DNA from: Sporothrix humicola
Taxonomy: Eukaryota; Ascomycota; Sordariomycetes; Ophiostomatales; Ophiostomataceae
Length of the DNA stretch: 64,000 nt
Direction: 5' to 3'
Assembly: GCA_021396245.1 (NCBI GenBank)
Contig: WNYE01000051.1
Location: 68,701 to 132,700, forward strand
Below, piece by piece: positions 1 to 8,785 of this stretch (within the stretch, counting starts at the first letter, position 1; the number at the start of each line of letters is the position of its first letter). The position numbers and the translations under genes were made by a program. The notes beneath the pieces were generated by a model that did not search any database, was not told the origin of the DNA, and worked only from the letters and a program-made list of their open reading frames with translations.

Positions 1-218
1 TGTGGTGGTTGAAAGGGGGTTGTTTGGGTGGTGGCTGCCTGGCGGTTGGCCTCACCACCTCCCGTGTTCCACCCAAGTCGATTTCTACCAACGGACTATG
101 TACGTGGGTATCATCAACTTTCATCTCCTCCAAATTTCTTCACTTTACATTTCCATTGTCATTCCAACCATAGTCGTGATCATCACCGTCGTCGTCGACT
201 TCGTCTCCTCCTCCGTCG
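1..218. other. 3' flank of the Zn2Cys6 gene, no gene seen
   Basis: The stretch lies downstream of the stop codon of the minus-strand transcription factor gene and runs to the window edge. Short frames exist on both strands but none has coding-like composition or a recognisable domain. It probably holds the 3' untranslated region and terminator of that gene. Confidence 0.5.
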
Positions 219-2462
219 TCAGATCAAGACTGCACCGAACTCGCCAATGACATCCTTGACTCGCACCCGCTTCCCCTCCTTGTCCTGCCTCTCGAGAACT
301 CGTCTCAACAGCTCTTTTGCCCGCCTCGTACTCGTCCCCCAGCCGGCCATGTCGCCCAGGTAGGCCAGGACCCAGTCCTGGTAGACGGGATCGGCGACCT
401 CGATGCCGGCGACGAAGACGGGCATTGGCCAGATGAGGCTGCGGGGGTGGGCGTAGCTGGCCGATTCGTTTGGACCAAGGGACTTTGTCTCCGTCCTCAA
501 CTCCCTCGCAATCTGGACAATCTCGCGGGCGGCGGCCTGTGCCTCGTCGTCGGTGCGGACGTGTGGGGCGTCGACTCTGTTCAGCAGGATGGTGGCCGCC
601 AAGCACATGGCGGTGGACACGCGCCGGTGAAAGGTGGTGCGGGCCACATGGTCGGGACTGGTGGGCGTGTACGCCTTGAGGAGGGCGGCGTGGACGACCT
701 TGGACTCTGCGCGGATGCGGGCAATGGTGGCGCGGATGGCGTGGATTTTTGCCGCGCGGAGGTCAAGTATATCAGTGTCGGCACCGAAGGTGTCGACACC
801 AAGCTGGGTGCCGACAGGCACGACAGAACCACTGGCGATGGTGGCCTCGGCTGCGCCGAGGACCTCCTCAATCCACCCCTCGAGGTCGGCGACCGAGGCA
901 AAGACGCCCATGATCTCGTCGGACAGGCGCTTGGCGGGCTCCTGTAGCAGATCGTCGTGCAGTTCGTGCGCGGGCAGCTGCGAGCCAAAGCAGGCGGCCA
1001 GGTAGTACTGTTGGGGCACGCCGTTCCCTCGCAGAGCGGCGATCCCCGACGATGACGACGAGCCGCCGACGTGGTCGCGCAGAAAACGGAACAGGCTTTC
1101 TTTCGTTTGCGACGTCGGCGATGTCCACAGGCCGGCCCTCAAGTCCAGGTAGGCCAGCCAGACGAGGATGCGGGCCTCGACGGGGCCAATCGCCGCGCGG
1201 AACCGGGGCCAGTCGGAGGCCAGGAGGTGGGCGATGCCCGAGAGAGAGGCGACGAGTCGAGCCGTGTCGCCGGACAGAATGTCGCCGTAGGCGAGGAACA
1301 GCGAGGTTGCCAACAGCATGCGGAGGGACGACGTCGATGGAGGCGTCGACGCCGACGAGAACGAGGAAACAAGCTGTTTGTCGTGTCCGGGGGCACGCAA
1401 CTCCTCCCTCAGCGAATCCGCCGCCTGTCGGGCACGGGCGTAGTGCCTCACCTGCAGGGCATGGTCCATGTCGACGTCTGTCCCGGGAGAGCTGTCGCCT
1501 TTTACCAGTAAGTAGGCAGATGTCCATGCGAGTATTGAGTGCCGTAGGGGCGAGTCCGGCTGGTGCTCGGCGGCGCGAATGGCGTAGGCGTAAAAGTTCC
1601 AGGGCGACGCGGCGGGCGAGGCAAAGGCGGACTTGACACTGAAGAAGGAGGCGAGGTTGCGTTTGTAGTAGACGACGAGGGAGCGGTCAGTAGGAGAGTC
1701 TGTGTAGGTGGGGAGGGATGGCGTGGGAGGGGGGAGCATAAGAGGTGAGGTGAGGTAGTGCGCGGGAGAATGAGTGGACCAGACTGATGGCGACGTTCCC
1801 TGTAGAGAGACTGGCACGTCCAGTTCAGACAGGAAGAAGCCGTCTTCTGTCTGTGGCGTGGATGCCATGACCAGTCGGCCGTGCACGTCGACAGGAAGGT
1901 CGTCGTCTGTGAAGAACGACGGCGGCGCATACAGATCGGGCGAAAAGGGCGGTGGTCCAGCCAGAGGAGTCGTGAGAGGAGGTGCGCTCCCCAAGAAAAA
2001 GGGCATCTCAAGATCCCAGCCGGGAGATTGGGCCATGGCAAGGAAGGCATTGAGTGAAGGGGAGTCATATTGTGGTGAGGCATGTGTGGGTATAGACTGT
2101 GATAATGCTGGTGAGGGTGAAGGTTGTTCTGTTGGGTGTGTTGTTGGCGGCCTTGACGGCGACTGGCCTGCTATTGACGGCCCTGTCGGGCCTTCTGTCG
2201 CCGTCGACATCCTCTGCCTCCGCCATTGCTTAATGTTCCCGCCAAAGCTTGGCACACACTCCAGCTGCAGCCGCTTGCAGGCCGCACAGGGCGTGTCCCG
2301 GCTCTGGCACTTGACTTTTCGTCGTCGGCAGGTCAGACAGCCCCAGACAGACCGGCGGACAGTTGCATTGGCGGGCGAGGTCGTCTTTGTGGGTGACTTT
2401 GAGGCCAACGACAAAGTCGGCGGCCTTGGTGTGGCCGCAGGTGTTGCTGGCTCTTTCGTCAT
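219..2462 (-). CDS. Zn2Cys6 fungal transcription factor
   Basis: A 747-residue DNA-binding regulator expected in the nucleus. The binuclear zinc cluster is complete at residues 42-69: CLTC, RRRKVK, then C-x6-C-x2-C-x6-C, the classical six-cysteine spacing of the Gal4 class. A Pro/Ser/Thr-rich linker follows (about residues 70-290). The helical C-terminal half (about 290-740) looks like the fungal-specific regulatory region. The start at 2462 is chosen because it opens directly onto a short disordered leader before the cluster; a frame upstream to 2600 would add 46 unconvincing residues. No intron is needed. The next gene upstream on this strand is the NTN-hydrolase acyltransferase, whose stop is 345 bp away, so regulation of that neighbour is possible but not shown. 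The target genes cannot be read from sequence. Confidence 0.9.
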   Translation of the reverse strand: MTKEPATPAATPRPPTLSLASKSPTKTTSPANATVRRSVWGCLTCRRRKVKCQSRDTPCAACKRLQLECVPSFGGNIKQWRRQRMSTATEGPTGPSIAGQSPSRPPTTHPTEQPSPSPALSQSIPTHASPQYDSPSLNAFLAMAQSPGWDLEMPFFLGSAPPLTTPLAGPPPFSPDLYAPPSFFTDDDLPVDVHGRLVMASTPQTEDGFFLSELDVPVSLQGTSPSVWSTHSPAHYLTSPLMLPPPTPSLPTYTDSPTDRSLVVYYKRNLASFFSVKSAFASPAASPWNFYAYAIRAAEHQPDSPLRHSILAWTSAYLLVKGDSSPGTDVDMDHALQVRHYARARQAADSLREELRAPGHDKQLVSSFSSASTPPSTSSLRMLLATSLFLAYGDILSGDTARLVASLSGIAHLLASDWPRFRAAIGPVEARILVWLAYLDLRAGLWTSPTSQTKESLFRFLRDHVGGSSSSSGIAALRGNGVPQQYYLAACFGSQLPAHELHDDLLQEPAKRLSDEIMGVFASVADLEGWIEEVLGAAEATIASGSVVPVGTQLGVDTFGADTDILDLRAAKIHAIRATIARIRAESKVVHAALLKAYTPTSPDHVARTTFHRRVSTAMCLAATILLNRVDAPHVRTDDEAQAAAREIVQIARELRTETKSLGPNESASYAHPRSLIWPMPVFVAGIEVADPVYQDWVLAYLGDMAGWGTSTRRAKELLRRVLERQDKEGKRVRVKDVIGEFGAVLI

Positions 2463-2807
2463 GTTGATGTAGACATGAATGTGGTGATGTAAGAAAAGAG
2501 GAGAGTCTACCTTGAACAGAGGAGATGTAAAGAGGAGACGAGATATGGGGAGAGCGGTGAGATTAGCGCTGACTTGCCAGAATCGACCACACGCCTGCAC
2601 TAATACACGCTAACAGTTACTGGCGCCTGCCAACCTGAGGGACAGGCCAAGGGAAACATTGCCACCGTTTAGCGCATTTAGGTCGTTGTGTCTTTAGGAG
2701 AGGGAGGAGTTTAACAACATTTCAACGAGTGTTATTCATCTATTTACAACAAAGCAAACCATTTCTATAAAGACTGAAATCAAATTTATCTGCCTCCTAC
2801 GCATGGT
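2463..2807. other. promoter region of the Zn2Cys6 gene
   Basis: A 345-bp gap between two minus-strand genes. It should carry the promoter of the transcription factor and the 3' end of the acyltransferase gene. I see no clear TATA box or repeat. Confidence 0.4.
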
Positions 2808-4151
2808 CTATGGATGCTCCGGCCGCTCGACATCCGGCTTCTTCTGCTGCGAGCCGCGCTTGTTGCCGGCCGGGCCCTCGAGCTGGAACGTCTGGAACTG
2901 GCCCTGGCACGGCGGGCCCTTGCAGACGGTGATTTGTTTTTGGGTCAGGTTGTAGATGACGCAAGCGACGGTGGCCGAGTTGGTGCGGAAGGGGTAGCCC
3001 GGGAGGTGGCTAATCACTGCATCGATGGGGTTGCGGTCGGGGTGGACACAGAGCGACTCGGGGTAGGAGATGTGGTCGGAGAAGGCGGCAATTAACTTTG
3101 GGAGGGAGAGCTCGCCCTTCTGGGCCGCCGGCCTGACATTCGTCTCGAAGCGGTCGCGGCGAAACCAGCTGCTGCCTCCGGGGTAGAGGCAGTGGACGTC
3201 GGATCTGGCCAGGAACCCCGGGTGCACAAAGTGGTTGGTGTGCACGAGGTAGCGGTCGTCGGCCTGTGTGCGGTACACCTTGTAGACGCGGTCGGGCGTG
3301 ACCTCGAGACACACGCCAAACCCCTCGGCCGAGCTCACCGTGACATTGTTGGACACGTGCCGCGGGAAGTTGTAGGCGCACGTAAACGCCTCGGCCAGGT
3401 GGTTGCTCTCCAAGATCATGCGGCGGAGCATCGAGATGGGGAGGATGGGTTTGACCGGGACGTCATGGCGGACACCGTCCGCACCCACATATGGATACGG
3501 AATGTAGTCGTCGCTGCTCATCAACGAGTTGGCGGTGACGCCCACACCCGCCGAGTTCATGCCGGACCGGCCCAGTTGCCCGGCTTCTGTGACGAGAAAC
3601 ATGGACGGCTTGTTCTCGGAGGGGTCGGGGTGCACCTCCAGGTAAATAATGCAGTCGTTTTCCCACAGGCGCGCAGACATGTCCCAGTTTTGGGCTGTCA
3701 GCATGTCGCCCGTCTCGGTGGCGTTGTGGTGGAACACGGCCGACGTGCACTCGTTGGCGTTGTCGTCTGGGTCTTTTTGGTCCTCCCTGGCGGTCGAGTC
3801 GCCGTCGCCCACAGGCCGACTTCCCGGCTCGTCACCCAGCCGCGCCAGGTCGTACCGCGAGTTGAGGAGAACCACATCGTCCAGCGTGACCCCTGCGCCG
3901 TCGGCAATGCCCTGCATTTCTTGCAGACCGCTGGGATAGTACTTTTCCAAAGCCGGCTTGTACACGTGCTGGATGATCGCCTCCATCAGCGCCGCCGAGT
4001 GCGCCAGCTTGCCCGGCCGCCGGTAGTACCGCACATTTTCTTGGACTTTGGCCTGTGCCTGCCGGCCGTGCGCAAGACCGCGGTCGTACGGCAGGCCGCG
4101 GGCGACGACGTGCTGGTACGTGAAGGGGCTGGAGGCGTCGATTTGGGTCAT
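2808..4151 (-). CDS. acyl-CoA:6-aminopenicillanate acyltransferase-like NTN hydrolase (peptidase C45 family)
   Basis: A 447-residue protein of the self-cleaving family typified by penicillin acyltransferase. The N-terminal part carries the family pattern GLxHGxQA followed by EMQGIADGAGV and DVVLLNSRYDL. The likely autoprocessing nucleophile is Cys135 in NECTSAVF, followed by AQNWDM and then GQLGRSGMNSAGVGVTANSL. Cleavage before this cysteine would expose it as the N-terminal nucleophile. A hydrophilic insert of about 25 residues (GDEPGSRPVG through DPDDNAN) sits just before the cysteine. The first ATG in frame is at 4151; the frame above it has no ATG. No ACV synthetase or isopenicillin N synthase gene is present, so a penicillin role is unlikely. 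Members of this family also act on other amides and N-acyl amino acids. No classical peroxisomal PTS1 is evident, as the protein ends PEHP. Confidence 0.88.
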   Translation of the reverse strand: MTQIDASSPFTYQHVVARGLPYDRGLAHGRQAQAKVQENVRYYRRPGKLAHSAALMEAIIQHVYKPALEKYYPSGLQEMQGIADGAGVTLDDVVLLNSRYDLARLGDEPGSRPVGDGDSTAREDQKDPDDNANECTSAVFHHNATETGDMLTAQNWDMSARLWENDCIIYLEVHPDPSENKPSMFLVTEAGQLGRSGMNSAGVGVTANSLMSSDDYIPYPYVGADGVRHDVPVKPILPISMLRRMILESNHLAEAFTCAYNFPRHVSNNVTVSSAEGFGVCLEVTPDRVYKVYRTQADDRYLVHTNHFVHPGFLARSDVHCLYPGGSSWFRRDRFETNVRPAAQKGELSLPKLIAAFSDHISYPESLCVHPDRNPIDAVISHLPGYPFRTNSATVACVIYNLTQKQITVCKGPPCQGQFQTFQLEGPAGNKRGSQQKKPDVERPEHP

Positions 4152-5564
4152 GATGGTGGTGGTGATGATTTGATATTGGTGTTGATGTTGATGAGAAGGG
4201 ACTGGGATAGAGACCAACAGACTAACGGGGTTGAGATGGGATCAGTTAGGCTTCATGAGATGTCTGGGCATGAACTAGTTTTATCAGAGTCGATTTGAAA
4301 TTAATTCATTTTAAAGAGTATGAAGAGTCAGAAAACACATGGTTGACTGTCATCATCCAAGCCATCAACACGACAAAACACGTCTCGTCCCGTCGGCGAC
4401 TGTCCATTTCCATGACACAGAGAATTGTAAGTTTCTGTCACCCAGCAGACAGATCAACTCGCCCATCATTTAGCCTCATCGGCCGTTCGCCATGTTTACC
4501 GTGTTTGTCGATGTTCCTCTTCCCATGATCCTTTTCTTTTCATCTCCTCATCTCTTCTCATTGTCTCCTCTTTCCTATCGCCGTTGTCGGCGTTCATGCA
4601 ACTTCCCTAAACGGAAGTCTTGACGATGCAGTGAGGAGGAAGGAAGGAAAGTCTGAATTAATTGTGAGTTCGCGTGGTTGATAACGTCGTTGTTTCTTTT
4701 GTCGTTGTCTTCAACCCGCAACTCAACATCGGCCGTCGCCAACATTGCCGAATCGGGCATAAAGCGCGTGTAAGACGAAGTGGGGACTTTTGGCGGCGAC
4801 GAGCCAGCGACCTGATTGCCGGATTTCAGAGAGTCGTTAAGCAATTTTAGTGCATTTCTGTAGCCTTCAGTGGCTCCTGTCAGTTGGTCACCTCACCTTT
4901 GTCTAAACCCGTTTTGGTCTGGTTGCCGACGGCCCCTCTCGGTCACTTGAGGTCAAAGTCAACGGCAAAGAGGCTCAAGAAATGGGGCGACATTACCGAC
5001 ACCGTTGACGGACGGTAGTCTGTTTTTCATGTAATTTTTTTTTGTTTCTCTCTTCACACATACAACGTCCAATGCAGGCGTGAGGCATCCCGGACGACAA
5101 CCACGACCCTGGTTCCACGTACAGGACAGGACCAAGACCAGGATCAGGACTGGTCGCATGGTTCCCCTCTTTTCTTTTCTGTCCTCACTTCGTTCGTTCG
5201 ACGTCTTATCATCTGTCGTCTCTTCCCCATCCTGACTCGACTTCGTCTCCACTCCTCGCTTCTCTTTTCTGGGGTAGATTGACGAACCGCCGACGTCGCG
5301 GGTCTCTGTCGAGGAGGATCTCTGTGGTTGTTTCCTCTTTCGGCGGCGTCCTCCTCTTACACGGTTCACTCGTTATCTCCCTCTTCTCTTCCTTTTCCTT
5401 GTCTTTCATTCGCCGCCTGTTGTCATCCGTTTCTCTGGAGATAGGTCAGCCTGTACCCCAGATCATCCATCGAGTATAATTATATCAGACGTCCTTTCGT
5501 TTCCTTCTCTTCTCAAACTCATCACCATCCCCATTCTCACCCTTCATATTCCCTCACTCTCACC
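4152..5564. other. divergent intergenic region, no gene seen
   Basis: A 1.4-kb region between the divergent acyltransferase and MFS genes. It contains pyrimidine-rich stretches (roughly 5160-5440) and a TATA-like run at 5475. Open frames here (for example 4959-5369 minus) are low-complexity Lys/Arg-rich or lack coding bias. It is best read as two promoters plus long 5' leaders. Confidence 0.5.
5475..5484 (+). promoter_or_regulatory. TATA-like element of the MFS gene
   Basis: The run TATAATTATA ends 80 bp before the MFS start codon. Pyrimidine-rich DNA then runs to the ATG, as is common for fungal promoters. Position and composition are the only support. Confidence 0.4.
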
Positions 5565-7184
5565 ATGACCGAAAAAACATCACCTCACGCCGATGCACCG
5601 GCTGTGACTCCCAACCCTCCCACAGACGACCACCTCCAGGTCCGCGCCATTGACATTGAGGAAAAGACGCGCGGCGTCGAGCACGACGATGCCGCCGACC
5701 TGTTTGTGGGCGAGGGCGGCTCCTTTGAGTACACGGAAGAGGAGGCCAAGCGTGTTCTCCTCAAGCTGGACCTGGTCCTGCTGCCCATCATGATGGTGTC
5801 GTATCTGCTGTCGTTCATCGACAAGGTCGCCCTGTCCAATGCTTCGATTCTCGGTATCCGCACGGACAACCACCTGGTGGGCCAGCAGTACTCGTGGGTC
5901 TCGGCCATTTTCTACTTTGGGTACCTGGTCGCACAGTACCCGAGCTCGGTCTTGATGCAGAAGCTGCCCATCGGCCGGTACTTTGGCGTCATGATTGCGC
6001 TGTGGGGGTTGGCATCGACGCTGACGGCGACCACAAAGAACTTTGCTACCCTGGCCACCGCCCGCTTCTTTCTGGGCTGCTTCGAGACGTGCATCTCGCC
6101 CGTCCTGACCATCTTTGTCGGCCAGTACTGGACCCGCCGGGAGCAGCCGCTGCGGGCGTGCGTGTGGTGGATGGGCGCGCCGATTGGCGGCTTTGTGATT
6201 GACGGGCTGGCGTACTCGATCACGGGACCCGGCTGGGGCGGCGGCAAGTACACGCAGTGGCAGGTGCTGTATCTGATATGGGGGCCCATCACCATGGGCT
6301 GGGGCGTGCTGCTGTTTTTCGTGCTGCCCAACTCACCGATGAAGGCGTGGTTTTTGAGCGAGCGAGAGCGCAAGGTCGCCGTGATGCGCGTCATCACCAA
6401 CCACACCGGCATCGAGAACCGGCACTACCGGACCTATCAAGTTGTGGAATGCCTCAAAGACCCGCAGGCCTGGGCGTTCTTCTCGCTGGCCCTGCTGCAG
6501 TGCATCGTGGGGAGTGGTCTCACCAACGTAAGCAGACATCAACACCCCCCCTTTTTTTAATACTACTAACATGTTTGTCAGTTCGACAAAATCGTGCTGA
6601 CCGGCCTCGGGTACGACGACCACGAGTCGACAAAGGCCTCGTTTGGCGGCGACGGCGTCCAGCTCGCGTCGCTCCTGATCGCCGGCTTTGTCACCAACTT
6701 TTACCGGAACGCCCGCCTCTACGCGAGCATCGCCTCCAATTTCGTCGTCCTCTTGGGGTCGCTCCTGGTTTATTGTTTGCCCAAAGACAACATCCACGGC
6801 CGCCAGGGCGGCCTCTATATCATGTTTGTCAACACCGTCACCTACATCATGGTCATGTCTCTCTTGGCCTCCAACATTGGCGGCTTCACAAAGAAAGCCA
6901 CCTGCGCCGTCATGGTCTTTGTCGGCTATGCCGTCGGCCAGATCATTGCGCCCCAGTTCTTCTTGGCCAAGGAGAGCCCCACCTATCCGACCGGCTTCCG
7001 CGCCTTTTATGTGTCGACCGCACTCATGATCGTCATCCAGGTTGCCTTGCTGGTGTACCTCCGCTGGGAGAATGCCCGCCGCGACCGCATCTCGGCCGCT
7101 CTCGACCATGAAGAGCAGGCCGACGCCGCCGCTTTTCTGGATTTGACCGACAAGGAGCAGCCGGGCTTCCGCTACATTTATTAG
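5565..7184 (+). CDS. MFS permease, allantoate/nicotinate (Dal5-like, ACS) type
   Basis: A two-exon gene: 5565-6527 and 6582-7184, encoding 521 residues. The 54-bp intron has GTAAGC, a TACTAAC branch site and a TCAG acceptor, and splices in phase 0. The protein has a hydrophilic N-terminus (about 70 residues), then about twelve membrane segments. Features typical of the anion:cation symporter branch are LLKLDLVLLPIMMVSYLLSFIDK, the SNASILGI loop, YSWVSAIFYFGYL and ARFFLGCFE. Such carriers move organic anions (allantoate, nicotinate, biotin, small peptides) across the plasma membrane; the substrate here is unknown. The loop after the splice (FDKIVLTGLGY) corresponds to the usual start of transmembrane segment 7. 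The start has a good context (CACCATGAC). Confidence 0.9.
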
Positions 7185-8038
7185 GGGGGTGCCACGGGTG
7201 CGTTGCTGGAAGACAGAAAAGACAAAGACAGGGGTACCTCCAGAATTTCCATAGTGTTGACGTATTCGAGTTTTCCAATGTATTTTTATTGATAAAGTGT
7301 GTGTGCCTTATTCGTCCCTCACACCCGGATTTATCCTGTGCCGCGTTGTCGAGTGTGTTTGTGTTTATGATCGTGTCTATGACCACTGTGCCGCTGCCTT
7401 CTGCCGTCTTTACTCGAACTGAACCGAGCACACTATAGGAGTGGACAAAAATAGGCAATAAACAATGTGCAATGATTGCAATGATGTGCACTGATAACCC
7501 GGTGCAGCAGCCTGATCTATGCTTCGCCGTGCCTTTTTCTGCTCGTTTATCGGGAGCCGACTGCCATAATCGACACAAATCGACCACAAAACAAAATAAG
7601 ACTTCGCTTCCAAACGACCACACCTTCGCCAACGGACATGCCAGGATTTTCTCCCCGATGCAAGAGGTGCATGCGTTTGGAAGAGATATCGTTGGTTCGC
7701 GCAACGATTATGCTTATTCTGGTACGATGGCTACTGCCCGGCTGGCACGCGTATCTTTGTTTACCCAGAACACAAACGTGTCTGGTGGAGACGCAATTTG
7801 TGTCCCGCAATATATTGCGCCGATGAGTGATATCAAAACTCAGGCCATACTATGATGGCAGTAAACATTGGCAGCCCGATGGCCTGGTATTTTTGAGGCT
7901 GTGCTTGTGTATGATATATGGTGCAGAATTCCCATATTCTCTTGGTACTATTTTGTCTTTTTGTTCCCCTTTCTCCCTCTCCTTGGCTGCCTACCTGGCA
8001 CTCGTCAACACGTTTCTTTCAGACTACATCAAGCCATC
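7185..8038. other. intergenic region, no gene seen
   Basis: An 850-bp gap after the MFS stop and before the secreted-protein start. Frames on both strands begin at non-ATG codons or are shadows. It likely holds the MFS 3' untranslated region and the promoter of the next gene. Confidence 0.45.
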
Positions 8039-8704
8039 ATGGAGAGACTCACCTTGATGCTGGCCCTCCTCGGCACAGTCAGTGCCACCCCCGTCGTCGA
8101 CTACAGCCCACAACAGCTGCACGAGCTTTGGGCAGCTGCCGCGCCGACTGCCGTGCCCGTCCTTGCTGGCCGCCCAGGCCGGCCGCCCTTTTTCATCCCA
8201 CCGTGGCTGACCGCCGGCATTGGCGCCGGCGGGACGCTGCCGCCCGGCTGGGGAACGGGCCCACTAACGGCCGGCGCTGTCTGTGGACCCTACACGCTGC
8301 CCGTCAACCTGCCGTTCTCGCCGCCGTGTCCGTACAGTACGACGGCCGTGACGGTTTCGGTGCCGACGCCCACGACAACCCGAATTCCTGGGCCCACCGG
8401 CCCAGAAGAGCCCGACGAGCCAGAGGAACCAGAGCCGACAGCGACAGGCCCGACCACTACGCTTCTCCCCGGTACGACGATCCACAAGCCGACTGTGTCG
8501 CCCACAACAGCCCTGCCGCCGCCCCGCCCGACCGACACGACCACCCAGATCATCAAGACGCTGCCGCCGACGACGGGTCCTGGGGGCAGCCCGACGCAGG
8601 TGATTGTCACGGTGTCGGTGACGCTCAAGCCGGACCAGCCGATTGGTGGTGCGAGTGCAAAGGCAGGGCAGGCGACGACATTGTCGACGGTGAGGAGAGT
8701 GTGA
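8039..8704 (+). CDS. small secreted Pro/Thr-rich protein
   Basis: A 221-residue protein with no recognised catalytic domain. The N-terminus, MERLTLMLALLGTVSA followed by TP, is a textbook signal peptide, so the protein is expected to be exported. The mature chain is rich in Pro, Thr, Gly and acidic residues: a PEEPDEPEEPEP tract near the middle, then many Thr-Pro pairs suited to O-mannosylation. Two cysteines flank the segment with PYTLPVNLPFSPP. It may be a cell-wall or surface protein. The start at 8039 is the ATG directly preceding the signal peptide; the frame upstream has no ATG. No GPI signal is obvious, as the C-terminus (QATTLSTVRRV) is not hydrophobic. Confidence 0.7.
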   Translation: MERLTLMLALLGTVSATPVVDYSPQQLHELWAAAAPTAVPVLAGRPGRPPFFIPPWLTAGIGAGGTLPPGWGTGPLTAGAVCGPYTLPVNLPFSPPCPYSTTAVTVSVPTPTTTRIPGPTGPEEPDEPEEPEPTATGPTTTLLPGTTIHKPTVSPTTALPPPRPTDTTTQIIKTLPPTTGPGGSPTQVIVTVSVTLKPDQPIGGASAKAGQATTLSTVRRV

Positions 8705-8785
8705 GGGGAGAGAACGGAGGAGACATGTATGATAATAGTGGCGATACTCCTTAATATATTTAATTTTTATTATTCTTGAATAGTG

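Noticed and set aside
2808..7184. A beta-lactam biosynthesis cluster
   Set aside because: Only an acyltransferase-like gene is present; synthetase and synthase genes are absent, and the transporter is a nutrient-type permease.
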